Source: Thermomicrobiales bacterium (GTDB lineage: Bacteria; Chloroflexota; Chloroflexia; Thermomicrobiales; CFX8). Taken from it: DNA of 48,721 nt. Each line of letters opens with the position of its first letter. Within the stretch, counting starts at the first letter, position 1. The notes beneath the pieces were generated by a model, which made no database searches, was not told the DNA's origin, and saw only the letters and a list, made by a program, of their open reading frames with translations. Positions 1-8,271 of this stretch are shown piece by piece. The stretch spans positions 1-48,721 of the forward strand of contig JAMLIA010000019.1 of assembly GCA_023954495.1 (NCBI GenBank). The letters run 5' to 3'. A program made the position numbers and the translations under genes.

Positions 1-1
1 A

Positions 2-43
2 CTGCTCGCCATTGCTGGCATTGCCGACTCGCTGGACTGGTAA
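2..43 (+). CDS. 3' end of a preceding gene (partial)
   Basis: The first codons of the window read as an open frame ending LLAIAGIADSLDW and a TAA stop at 41-43. A repeat-bearing, gene-poor gap follows, so this is plausibly the C-terminus of a gene that starts before the window. Thirteen residues are too few to name a family. The call rests only on frame and position and could be chance. Confidence 0.3.
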   Translation: MLAIAGIADSLDW

Positions 44-52
44 CCTCCATGT

Positions 53-155
53 TCCCCTGTCATCTTGAGGTCGCAACCGAAAGATCTCCCACCCATTCAC
101 CGCAGTCCAACGCAGAAGTTCTCACCTGCGCACTCGTAGTGACAGTGGCCACGAG
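53..155. repeat. Interspersed palindromic repeat, copy 1
   Basis: The stretch beginning CCCCTGTCATCTTGAGGTCG and continuing through AAGATCTCCCACCC and CGCAGTCCAACGCAG is almost identical to bases near 38789-38843. The second arm, which in other copies reads CTCACTGCGGTTCGAAATGA, is here degenerate (CTCACCTGCGCACTCGTAGT). It is the same family as the copies near 8216, 14363, 28273 and 38701. The function is unknown; such units are usually non-coding and mobile or REP-like. The open frame starting at 49 is an artefact of this repeat. Confidence 0.7.
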
Positions 156-243
156 AAGCTGCCGGATGGACACGTTGGCGTTGATCGCCAAGCCCGAGGC
201 CACGCTCAGACTCATCGTCTTACACAATAAGTCAAAGAACTCC

Positions 244-273
244 TTGACATACTGCGTTCAACGAGCGTACAGT
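244..273 (+). promoter_or_regulatory. Possible sigma70-type promoter
   Basis: A perfect TTGACA (244-249) is followed after 18 bases by TACAGT (268-273). It lies in the otherwise featureless gap 156-601, about 330 bases before the GTG at 602. If real, it would give a long leader to the surface-protein cassette. The rest of the gap shows no convincing gene or hairpin. The call rests on box similarity only. Confidence 0.3.
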
Positions 274-601
274 GTCACTATCGGAGAAGGCCAGTGCGCA
301 ATCTTCCCGGCCGTCCCCGAAATCGTTTGCAACGTCGATCACGGCTTCATCGCCAAGGCTTCCTGACTCGCGATCACATGCGTGTACAGAGAAGCGCATT
401 GCCCCGGCCGCCGTGAAGATGAGATGGACAGGAGGAGCGTAGAGGGCAAATCGCAGACAACACCAGGTTGGCAGGATGTTTCAAGCGTCCATTGGCAATG
501 AAGCCGATGGGCAGACAACGGCCAGAGCTGGCCGCCATCCTCGCCAATCACCGGATGTGACGTGTGGTTGAAATCAGCGTATTCGAAAGGACAATTCACC
601 C

Positions 602-1141
602 GTGAGACGCCTTGGACTGCTAGTGGGATCCGCCCTGCTTGCCCTCGCTATCGTGTTCCCCGTCGCCGCTGCTGATGGTGATCAGCTGGAAGTTCCGTTT
701 ACCGAGCAGAACGACTCGGGCATCACCGGCACCGCGACGTTCGTCGAGCAAGCCGGGAAGACAACCGTCACCGTCGATCTGATCGGCTCCGCGACGGACG
801 TGGAACAGCCCTCCCACATTCACGTCGGCACATGCGACAACCTCGATCCCTTGCCTACCTACCCGCTCAACAACATCGTTGACGGTCACTCAGAGACAGT
901 CGTCGACGTGACGATCGCGACGCTGCTTGCCTCGCCGTTCGCCGTGAACGTGCACAAGTCGGCCGAGGAAATCGACACCTACGTTGCCTGCGCTGAAATC
1001 GTCGCCAGCACCAGCGGACAGGTGATGCCTAACACTGGCGGTGGCCAGAACAGCGACACGCTGCCAATTGCCGCGATCGCCGGCCTCGTGCTGATCGCGC
1101 TCGGTGGCGGACTGTTCGTCGTTCGCCAGCGCATGGCCTGA
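602..1141 (+). CDS. Secreted sortase-anchored surface protein
   Basis: A 179-residue exported protein of unknown function. It starts at GTG, preceded by AAAGGA at good spacing. Residues 1-24 form a signal peptide (MRRLG, a hydrophobic core, then VAAADG). The mature part is a beta-rich domain with a HIHVGTC stretch at 72-78 and a second cysteine at 130. This recalls CHRD-like domains and could form one disulfide. The C-terminus is a classic cell-wall sorting signal: MPNTG at 142-146, a hydrophobic segment at about 153-174, and a basic RQR tail. A sortase is encoded two genes downstream, so this is probably its substrate. Export and anchoring are well supported. The role of the domain is not. 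Confidence 0.8.
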   Translation: MRRLGLLVGSALLALAIVFPVAAADGDQLEVPFTEQNDSGITGTATFVEQAGKTTVTVDLIGSATDVEQPSHIHVGTCDNLDPLPTYPLNNIVDGHSETVVDVTIATLLASPFAVNVHKSAEEIDTYVACAEIVASTSGQVMPNTGGGQNSDTLPIAAIAGLVLIALGGGLFVVRQRMA

Positions 1142-1228
1142 TAGCGACGCATTCATCGAATGCATGCCGCGCCCGACACTTGCCGAGCGCGGCGCGCTCA
1201 CCAGATGTGGAGACAATACGTGCGACCC

Positions 1229-1789
1229 ATGAGGCTCCCCAAACCCGTCCGCATCGGAAGGGTACTCACACTCGCGCTGTGCATCGTGACAGCAATGGCG
1301 TTCGTCGCCGCCTGTGGTGGCGGCTCAGACGACAAGACGAGTGATGCGCCGACAGCAGTCCCGACGGTGGCTGCCGCCGCGTCACCAACGGAAGCTCCCA
1401 CCGCGACGCAAGCTGCTGCGACGGTCGAACCGACGATGGAACATGCAACGATGTCTGAATATCCCGTCGAGCAAGCCACGTCCGCAACCAGCGCGGCGAC
1501 CGTGACTGCGCCGACAACCACGGCAGCGCCAGACTCCAAACAGGTCGAAGTCCAGATCCTCGACTTTAAATTCGAGCCCGCCGTGCTGGAGGTCGAAGCG
1601 GGCACAACCGTGACGTTCATCAACAAGGGCGTCGACCACACTGCCACTGCCAAAGACGATCCCTCTATCTTCGATTCCGGCATCCTGCACACCGGAGACT
1701 CGTTTAGCGTCACCTTTGACACGCCCGGCATGATCGACTACTGGTGCCTGTTGCATCCGAACATGCTCGGCATGATCATGGTGCGTTAG
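1229..1789 (+). CDS. Cupredoxin-domain lipoprotein
   Basis: An exported blue-copper protein of about 186 residues. A signal peptide ends in a lipobox with Cys29 (VAACGG). A low-complexity Ala/Thr/Pro linker of about 80 residues follows, then a plastocyanin/amicyanin-like domain. Type 1 copper ligands are visible: the His of KGVDHTA, then Cys173-x2-His176-x2-Met179 in YWCLLHPNM, the spacing of amicyanin. It probably carries electrons or holds copper at the outer face of the membrane. I chose the ATG at 1229 because the signal peptide begins there; a GTG at 1220 and an ATG at 1160 are in frame. It sits 88 bases after the sortase substrate and 27 before the sortase, so co-transcription is likely. 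Confidence 0.85.
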   Translation: MRLPKPVRIGRVLTLALCIVTAMAFVAACGGGSDDKTSDAPTAVPTVAAAASPTEAPTATQAAATVEPTMEHATMSEYPVEQATSATSAATVTAPTTTAAPDSKQVEVQILDFKFEPAVLEVEAGTTVTFINKGVDHTATAKDDPSIFDSGILHTGDSFSVTFDTPGMIDYWCLLHPNMLGMIMVR

Positions 1790-1815
1790 CCAGAACCATC
1801 GTGAGGTAGCGCCTG

Positions 1816-2607
1816 ATGTCGCAACCGCGAGCCGCAGCCATCATCAGAATCGTCGCCGTCCTGCTCATTGGCGCGGGCGTCATCTTGCTCACCGCCGCGC
1901 TGCGATCCACCACACACGAAACCGCCGAGATCGCCCGTGAACGCGCCCGATTCGAAGCAATCGGCGCGTTCCAACCCCCGGCGACTGCGGTCAGTGGCGA
2001 GTCCCGACCGAGCCCGACGACAACGCCGACCGCCAGCAGCCCTGCACCAACAGGTGCCGACCTCGTCATCTCTGCGCAGATTGGACCGGAGCAAGGAGAT
2101 CTGTCGGCGTCAGACCCAACAACTCCGGTGCGCACACCCACTCCCCCGGTTGATATGCCCCCGCCAACGCACATCACGATCGCGGCGGTCGGCATCGATA
2201 CTGATATCGTCGAGGTTGAACCGAAGACCGACAGTGTTGATGGCCAGCTTGTGGAAACCTGGAGCGTCGCGGACTGGGCCGCGGGCCACCACGTCGGTAG
2301 CGCTGACCCGGGCGAGAACGGCAATATCGTCCTCGCCGGTCACGACGATGTCCGTGGCGAAGTCTTTCGGGGCCTGCATGACATCGAGCTGGGCGCGGAA
2401 GTCCTGCTCACAACACCCGATGGCGTGTATCGCTACGTCGTTGAAGAGATTCATGTTCGCCTTGAGCGCGGCGCGCCACTCTCCGAGCGTCTGGCCACCG
2501 GCGTGTTCATCGCACCGATGCCTGAGGAGCGATTGACGCTCATCACCTGCTGGCCATACGGCGTTGACGACCATCGCATCATCGTCGTCGCGAAACCGGC
2601 CGACTGA
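1816..2607 (+). CDS. Sortase family transpeptidase
   Basis: A membrane-anchored cysteine transpeptidase of 263 residues that would attach LPxTG-type proteins to the cell surface. An N-terminal membrane helix (about 10-29) is followed by a Pro/Thr-rich linker to about 118 and then the sortase beta-barrel. The catalytic triad is visible: His176 in LAGHDD, Cys245 in TLITC, and Arg254 in DDHRI. The class is uncertain; the N-terminal anchor and TLxTC fit classes D to F. Its probable substrate, bearing MPNTG, is encoded at 602. The intervening cupredoxin is lipid-anchored and has no sorting signal. A separate housekeeping sortase may exist elsewhere. Confidence 0.9.
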   Translation: MSQPRAAAIIRIVAVLLIGAGVILLTAALRSTTHETAEIARERARFEAIGAFQPPATAVSGESRPSPTTTPTASSPAPTGADLVISAQIGPEQGDLSASDPTTPVRTPTPPVDMPPPTHITIAAVGIDTDIVEVEPKTDSVDGQLVETWSVADWAAGHHVGSADPGENGNIVLAGHDDVRGEVFRGLHDIELGAEVLLTTPDGVYRYVVEEIHVRLERGAPLSERLATGVFIAPMPEERLTLITCWPYGVDDHRIIVVAKPAD

Positions 2608-2830
2608 TCGGCTCGCACTCCCGCGCAGTGAATCCGCCAGCGGTGACTGCCGCTTCTGTGTCATGGCGATTCGGGCGCGCACGCGATCCGCGTCCGACAC
2701 AACCCAGCGCAGCCGAGACTCCTCGCATGCGCACCCCACACGACGGTTCAAGAGACGGGCCCACGGCGGGCCATCCCGTGTTAGAGTGCGGCTCATCAGG
2801 CTTGTACTCACAGGGAGGAGAGACGCCACG

Positions 2831-4057
2831 ATGGCAGTCGATACACAGACGGACCTGGCAGCGTTGCGCGAGCGCGTTCGGGCAGCGATCACGGGGGAGA
2901 AGGATCACGTTGTCGAGGTCGCCGAGACGATCCGGGTGAACCCTGAACTCGGTTACGAAGAACGCATGGCCTCACAGCTCCTGACCGACCACCTCAAGGA
3001 GGCTGGCTTCGAGGTCGAGAAGCCCTACAAGGGCATCGAGACTGCTTTCCGCGCGACCCGCAAGGGCAAGGGCGACGGGCCGACAATTGCCGTGCTCGCC
3101 GAATACGATGCGCTGGCCGGCATCGGGCATGGCTGCGGCCACAACCTGATCGGCGGCTCCGGCCTCGCTGCGGCGCTCGGACTCGGCGCGGTGATCGACG
3201 AAGTCGATGGCACCGTCGTCATCATGGGGACACCGGCTGAAGAGGGCGGCGGCGGCAAGATCAAGCTCGCCGAAGCGGGTGCGTTCGATGATGTCGATGC
3301 CGCCGTGATGATCCACCACGCCGGCGACCGCTCCGGCGCGGCGACCGAGTGGCCACAGGGCACCTGCCTCGCCGTCCAGAGCCTCAAGATGGAGTTCTTT
3401 GGCAAGCCGGCCCACGCCGCCGCCGACCCATACAACGGCGTCAACGCGCTCAATGCGCTGATCAAAGTGTTCACCGGCATCGACGCGCTGCGCCAGCACA
3501 TCCGCATGGAGGCACGCATTCACGGCATCATCACCCACGGCGGCGATGCAGCCAACGTCGTGCCAAACCACTCCGCCGGCGAGTTCCTCGTCCGCGCCGA
3601 CACCCGCGACTATGTCGACGAACTGGTCGAGAAGGTCAAGAACATCGCCCAGGGTGCGGCGCTGATGACCGGCTGCGAGGTGCAGATCGCCGAGGGCGAG
3701 ATGCACTACGACATGCGCCCGAGCTATGTCATCGGTCGCGTCTATCAGGACAACATGGCGGAGGTCGGCATTGACCTGAGCAAGGGTCGCGAAGGCCGCG
3801 GGATGCACTCGACGGACTTCGGCAACGTCTCCTACCTCATTCCTTCAGTCACCGGCTCGTTCGCCATTTCGCACACTCCGATCCCCGGACACTCGCAGCA
3901 GGTCGTCGACGCCTCCGGGTCCGAGTTCGGCTACGAGCAGTACGTCAAAGTCTCGACAGCGATGGCACTGACCGTCCTGGATCTCCTGACAAATCCGGAA
4001 CTTCTACAGGAAGCCAAGGATGCTCACGCTCGCTGGTCTGAACTGTACGAGCGATAA
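2831..4057 (+). CDS. M20-family amidohydrolase (AbgB-like), copy 1
   Basis: A cytoplasmic zinc-dependent amidohydrolase/peptidase of 408 residues with no signal peptide. The GHGCGHNLIG motif, PAEEGGGGK and the HGIITHGGDAANVVP segment of the dimerisation domain match the branch that includes the B subunit of p-aminobenzoyl-glutamate hydrolase and related amino-acid amidohydrolases. It would cleave an N-acyl or amide bond; the substrate is not readable. The ATG at 2831 follows a good GGGAGGAG site. The frame stays open upstream to 2564, but that part overlaps the sortase. A close paralogue follows after only 9 bases, so the pair is a tandem duplication. Confidence 0.88.
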   Translation: MAVDTQTDLAALRERVRAAITGEKDHVVEVAETIRVNPELGYEERMASQLLTDHLKEAGFEVEKPYKGIETAFRATRKGKGDGPTIAVLAEYDALAGIGHGCGHNLIGGSGLAAALGLGAVIDEVDGTVVIMGTPAEEGGGGKIKLAEAGAFDDVDAAVMIHHAGDRSGAATEWPQGTCLAVQSLKMEFFGKPAHAAADPYNGVNALNALIKVFTGIDALRQHIRMEARIHGIITHGGDAANVVPNHSAGEFLVRADTRDYVDELVEKVKNIAQGAALMTGCEVQIAEGEMHYDMRPSYVIGRVYQDNMAEVGIDLSKGREGRGMHSTDFGNVSYLIPSVTGSFAISHTPIPGHSQQVVDASGSEFGYEQYVKVSTAMALTVLDLLTNPELLQEAKDAHARWSELYER

Positions 4058-4066
4058 GGGGACGGT

Positions 4067-5287
4067 GTGGCAAACGACAGAGCTGATGCGCTCCGTGAAC
4101 GCGTGCGGATCGCAATCGAGAATGAACGCGAGCATCTGGTTGAGGTCGGCGAGACCATCCGGCTAAACCCCGAGCTCGGCTATCAGGAGTTCATCGCCTC
4201 GCAAACACTTGCTGACCAGTTGCGCGAGGCGGGCTTCGAGGTAGAGAAGCCGTACAAGGGCATCGAGACATCGTTCCGCGCCACCCGCAAGGGATCTGGC
4301 GATGGTCCGACCGTCGCGATCCTGGCCGAGTATGACGCACTGCGTGGGATCGGGCACGGCTGTGGCCACAACCTGATCGGCACCTCCGGCCTGGCAGTCG
4401 CGATCGGCCTCGGCGAAGTCATCGACGAGCTCTCCGGCACGATCACCATCATCGGCACGCCAGCAGAAGAGGGCGGCGGCGGCAAGATCAAGCTGCTCGA
4501 AGCCGGTGCGTTTGATGACGTTGATGCGGCGCTGATGGTGCATCACATGAGCGACCAGACCGGCTCGGCAGTCAACTGGCCAGACGGCACCAGCCTGGCG
4601 ACGAACGGCCTGACCTTCGAGTTCTTCGGCAAACCAGCCCACGCTGCCGGCGATCCGTACAACGGCGTCAACGCGCTCAACGCCGTCATCCAGACGTTCG
4701 AAGGCATCGATGCGTTGCGCCAGCACCTAACGATGGATTCTCGCATCCACGGCATCATCACCCACGGTGGCGATGCCGCGAACGTCGTGCCGAAGTACGC
4801 AGCCTGCACGTTCGGCATCCGCGCCTCGTTCAGCGAGACGGCAGCCGACCTGGCAGCGAAGGTGCGCAAGATCGCGGAGGGTGCCGCGCTCATGACCGGC
4901 TGTGAGCTGAAGGTCACCGAGCGCGAGTCGGCTTACGCCGATCGTCGCCCGAGCTACGTCATCGGCCGACGCTACGAAGCCAACATGGTGGCAGCCGGGC
5001 TGGATATCAGCAAGCGCCCGAGCGGGCGGATGATGGCCTCGACCGATCTCGGCAATGTCTCGCACAAAATCCCGGCGGTGACCGGCAACTTCGCGATTGC
5101 GACGACGCCGATCCCGCACCACTCACAGCAAGTCGTCGAAGCGTCCGGCTCCGAGTTCGGCTACGACCAGATGGTCAAGGTCTCGACCGCGATGGCCTGG
5201 ACAGCGCTGGACATCCTGCTCGATCCCGCCATCAGCGAGGAAGCCTGGGACGAGCAGAAGCACTGGATGGAACGCTACACAGACTGA
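4067..5287 (+). CDS. M20-family amidohydrolase (AbgB-like), copy 2
   Basis: A second M20 enzyme of 406 residues, starting at GTG after AAGGGGACG. It is alike over nearly its whole length to the gene upstream. Both share KPYKGIET, IGHGCGHNLIG, PAEEGGGGKIKL and HGIITHGGDAANVVP, so the copies arose by tandem duplication. Differences are concentrated around residues 160-180 and 330-350: where copy 1 has GMHSTDFGNVSY, copy 2 has MMASTDLGNVSH. This suggests different acyl or amino-acid specificity, or a heteromer as in AbgAB. A strong hairpin lies just after the stop. The substrate is unknown. Confidence 0.88.
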   Translation: MANDRADALRERVRIAIENEREHLVEVGETIRLNPELGYQEFIASQTLADQLREAGFEVEKPYKGIETSFRATRKGSGDGPTVAILAEYDALRGIGHGCGHNLIGTSGLAVAIGLGEVIDELSGTITIIGTPAEEGGGGKIKLLEAGAFDDVDAALMVHHMSDQTGSAVNWPDGTSLATNGLTFEFFGKPAHAAGDPYNGVNALNAVIQTFEGIDALRQHLTMDSRIHGIITHGGDAANVVPKYAACTFGIRASFSETAADLAAKVRKIAEGAALMTGCELKVTERESAYADRRPSYVIGRRYEANMVAAGLDISKRPSGRMMASTDLGNVSHKIPAVTGNFAIATTPIPHHSQQVVEASGSEFGYDQMVKVSTAMAWTALDILLDPAISEEAWDEQKHWMERYTD

Positions 5288-5294
5288 GGACGCA

Positions 5295-5320
5295 GCTGGG
5301 GTCGGTGAGCCGGCCCCAGC
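5295..5320 (+). terminator. Hairpin after the M20 pair
   Basis: GCTGGGGTCGG (5295-5305) pairs with CCGGCCCCAGC (5310-5320) across a TGAG loop. The 11-bp stem has one G-U pair. No T-run follows, so it may slow or partly terminate transcription before the DinB-like gene, or stabilise the M20 mRNA 3' end. Confidence 0.5.
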
Positions 5321-5344
5321 GCACACGCAACAACAGGAGGCTCC

Positions 5345-5863
5345 ATGCCCGAGCTATCAAGCCGCGCCGACCTGCTGAGCACCTTGCAATCGCTGAGCAA
5401 CGATATCGACCAGCTTGCCAGTCAGGTCAACCCGGAGTTGGCGGCGCAACCAAACACCTTCGGCGACTGGTCGTTCAAGGACGTCATCGCGCACCTGAAC
5501 AGCTGGCGGCTGCTGACGGCTGCGCGACTCGAAGCGGGCGTATCCGGCAAGGAACCGGAGCTGCCCTGGCCGTCGCATCTGGACGAAGATCGCGACATCG
5601 ACGGCCTCAACCGCTGGCTCTATGAGTCGAATCAGGACAAGTCGCTGGACGAGATCATGACCGACTCACGCGCGACGTTTGAGCGCAGCGCGGCGGCGAT
5701 CAGTGCAATGCCCGAGGATGCTCTCATGCAGGTTGGGCACTTCAGCTGGCTGTCGGGCTATGCTCTCGGGCCGGCTGTCGTTCAAGGTACCTGGGAACAT
5801 TTTCACATCGACCACGAACCGGAGATTCGCGCGTGGCTCAAGAAGCAGGGGATATCTTCCTAG
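5345..5863 (+). CDS. DinB/ClbS (DfsB)-like four-helix protein
   Basis: A cytoplasmic protein of 172 residues, starting at ATG after CAGGAGG. The N-terminal pattern with DWSFKDVIAH (His50) and the C-terminal WEHFHIDH (His152, His154, His157) fit the DinB-like/ClbS (DUF1706) fold. That fold is a four-helix bundle that often binds a metal through histidines. Known relatives include hydrolases such as ClbS and thiol transferases. Nothing here fixes the reaction. It follows the two amidohydrolases by 57 bases and may be read through from them. Its TAG stop overlaps the convergent MMPL gene's stop by 4 bases. Confidence 0.75.
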   Translation: MPELSSRADLLSTLQSLSNDIDQLASQVNPELAAQPNTFGDWSFKDVIAHLNSWRLLTAARLEAGVSGKEPELPWPSHLDEDRDIDGLNRWLYESNQDKSLDEIMTDSRATFERSAAAISAMPEDALMQVGHFSWLSGYALGPAVVQGTWEHFHIDHEPEIRAWLKKQGISS

Positions 5864-8094
5864 CTTCCGCCGACCACGTCTGAGTGCTCCGACGCAGTCA
5901 CTGGAGCACTCAAAGCATCACCTTCCACCCGCAGGTCCGGCAGCCAGCGCAGCCAACGCGGCATGTACCAGTTCCACGAGCCGAGCAGCGCCATCGTCGC
6001 CGGCACGAGGATCGTTCGCACGATCGTCGCATCGATGAAAATCGCAACCGCCAGCCCAAAGCCGAGCTGTTGCAGTTCGACAAGCTCGCCCAGGGAGAAG
6101 GCGAAGAAAACCACCACCATAATCAACGCCGCGCCGGTGATGATCTTGCCGGTCGATTCCAACCCGATTGCGACCGATTGGCGGTTGTCACCAGTCTGAT
6201 CGTAATGCTCGCGAATCCGGCTCAGCAGGAAGACATGGTAGTCCATCGAGAGGCCGAAGAGGATGCAGAACAGAAAGATCGGCAGCCAGTTAGTAATGAT
6301 GTCCGTTTGCCGAAAGCCAACCAGTCCGGTGCCGTAGCCCTTCTGGAACACGAGCACGAGGATGCCGTAGGTCGCGCCGACTGACAGCAGGTTCATCAGG
6401 ATGGCCTTCAGCGGCACGACTACTGAGCGGAACGCCAGCGTCAGCAGAATGAAGCTCAGGCCGAGGACAAACGCGAAGACGAAAGGCGTGCGATCGGCGA
6501 CGACCTGATTGAAGTCGTCATTGAAGGCCGGTGTACCACCGACAAGCACGCGGTCTGCGAGATCGCCGAAGGCAGCCGGTACAAGATCACCGCGCAGACG
6601 GCGGACCGCGTCCGTCGCCTCTACTGCGGACGCATCGACGGTCAGCGGCGTCGTCAGCAGCGTCAGGTCGCCTGCATCATTCGTTTCCGACTGCACGGGA
6701 CCAAATGTCGCATCATCAGCCATGCTCGCCGTCAGTTGCTCGACGCCTGCCACCACGGCTGGATCGTCGGCTGGCGCATCAATCACGATCTCGATCGGTG
6801 CAATCACTCCGGCGAAGAAATCGCGCGAGACGATGTGATACGCCCGCAGGATTGAGCCTTCGGGGTAATTCTCGACGCCGACGAGACCGGTTCGAAAATC
6901 GCGGATCGGCAGTGCCAGGGCAATCAGCAGTCCACCAGCAAGCACGATGCTCATGACCGGGCGGGCCATCACAATGTGGCTGATTCTGGCCCACACACCA
7001 TGATGCAGTGCTGGATTGTTTGATGCCTGGCGATGGAACGCACGGCGGCGCGGCCAGTTGATCTGGTCGCCCAGTAGCCCCAGTAACGCAGGAACGAGCG
7101 TGGCCGACGCGGCGACCGAGATCGCGACAACGATCACGGCTCCGGCACCGACGCTGCGGAAGATTGTCAACGGCATCAGAAACATGCCCAGCAGAGCGAT
7201 GATGACGGTCGTGCCGGAGAAGACAACCGCCTTCGTGGCCGAGCCACCAGCACGTTCGATCGCATCGTGGCGCTCGAAGCCACGGGCGCGCTCCTCGCGA
7301 TAGCGCTCAATGATGAACAGCGAGTAGTCGATCCCGACCGCGAGCCCGATCATTGTGATGACGTTCAGGATCAGCGAGGTGAGGTCCATCGCCAGCCCAA
7401 CGAATGCCGTGACGCCAATTGCGACCGCGATGGCTGCCAGCGCAACGACAAGTGGGACCAACGCGGCGATCAACGCGCCGAAGACGAGAATCAGCACCAG
7501 CAATGCCACAGGCAGGCCGAAGATCTCCGCCTGCTCCAGATCTTCTTGTGCACGCCGGTTATAGTCGTGTGAGACACTGAGGTCGCCAACCGTAAGCACC
7601 TCTACACCATCGTGCGACTGGCGCAGGACAGTGTCGGTGAACAGCTCCCCGAACGCTTCAACTGCCTTGAGGTCGCCAGTAAGCGTGACCGGAATGATTG
7701 TCGAGTGGCGATCTGCCGAGACCAGCAGCGCGGCCTCCGGCGCTCCAGCAGCCTCGGCCTGGATGAAGTTCACTGCCGATGCGACAACGTCCGTTAACGC
7801 CAGTAAGTCGGCCGTGGTCTGTTCGACAACCTGCTGGAATACCGGATCGTCAACAGTCAGTGAGGACGAGGTGACGACAACCGTTTCGCCGACGGGCTCG
7901 ACGCCTTGCATCCGATCCTCAATCAGACGCAGCGCGCGCACCGACTCCGGGTTGTTGGTGAATTCAGCCTGACCGGTCAAGTTGCTCGGCAGCACCGCCT
8001 GCGAGACGAGGCCCGCTGCCATTGCGGTGATCCAGAGGATGATGACGAACCACGGTCGCTGAGAGCTCGCACGGGCCAACCGCGCAATCGACAT
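5860..8094 (-). CDS. MMPL/RND-family transporter
   Basis: A large inner-membrane transporter of 744 residues, starting at ATG after CAGGGAAG. The layout is that of the MMPL family: one helix (about 12-33), an extracytoplasmic domain, a helix bundle containing AVGIDYSLFIIERYREE, a second extracytoplasmic domain, and a second bundle containing GLSMDYHVFLLSRIREH. The two internal halves carry the paired Asp-Tyr typical of proton-coupled MMPL/SSD exporters. Relatives move lipids, siderophores or other hydrophobic molecules outward. No cargo gene is adjacent. It probably has its own promoter in 8095-8271. Confidence 0.9.
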   Translation of the reverse strand: MSIARLARASSQRPWFVIILWITAMAAGLVSQAVLPSNLTGQAEFTNNPESVRALRLIEDRMQGVEPVGETVVVTSSSLTVDDPVFQQVVEQTTADLLALTDVVASAVNFIQAEAAGAPEAALLVSADRHSTIIPVTLTGDLKAVEAFGELFTDTVLRQSHDGVEVLTVGDLSVSHDYNRRAQEDLEQAEIFGLPVALLVLILVFGALIAALVPLVVALAAIAVAIGVTAFVGLAMDLTSLILNVITMIGLAVGIDYSLFIIERYREERARGFERHDAIERAGGSATKAVVFSGTTVIIALLGMFLMPLTIFRSVGAGAVIVVAISVAASATLVPALLGLLGDQINWPRRRAFHRQASNNPALHHGVWARISHIVMARPVMSIVLAGGLLIALALPIRDFRTGLVGVENYPEGSILRAYHIVSRDFFAGVIAPIEIVIDAPADDPAVVAGVEQLTASMADDATFGPVQSETNDAGDLTLLTTPLTVDASAVEATDAVRRLRGDLVPAAFGDLADRVLVGGTPAFNDDFNQVVADRTPFVFAFVLGLSFILLTLAFRSVVVPLKAILMNLLSVGATYGILVLVFQKGYGTGLVGFRQTDIITNWLPIFLFCILFGLSMDYHVFLLSRIREHYDQTGDNRQSVAIGLESTGKIITGAALIMVVVFFAFSLGELVELQQLGFGLAVAIFIDATIVRTILVPATMALLGSWNWYMPRWLRWLPDLRVEGDALSAPVTASEHSDVVGGS

Positions 8095-8215
8095 CGGCGC
8101 TTCCCTGACTGCTTCGCAACCGGCATTTCCGCCACTCCGGCGCGCAACCAGAAAGGAAGTATCCCATACAGGGTGCCGGGCGGGCCGAGCAGTTACCAGT
8201 CCATTTGAGCGTGAC

Positions 8216-8257
8216 TGGATCGAATGGGTGGGGACGTCTCACTGCTGTTCGAAGTGC
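8216..8257. repeat. Degenerate copy of the interspersed repeat
   Basis: GGGTGGGGACGTCTCACTGC followed by TGTTCGAAGTG resembles one arm of the repeat at 14363 and 38843 (GGGAGATTTCTCACTGCGG then TTCGAAATGACAG), with several mismatches. It is isolated in the gap between the MMPL and radical SAM genes and looks like a decayed half-copy. The rest of the gap 8095-8271 shows no further structure that I can name. Confidence 0.45.
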
Positions 8258-8271
8258 CTAACCCGCCAGAC

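Noticed and set aside
49-366. A 105-codon plus-strand frame at the window start.
   Set aside because: It begins inside the interspersed repeat, has no ribosome site and no recognisable protein features.
2564-2830. A longer N-terminus for the first M20 gene.
   Set aside because: The extra codons overlap the sortase end, are rich in Arg/Ser and unlike the family. A good ribosome site precedes the ATG at 2831.
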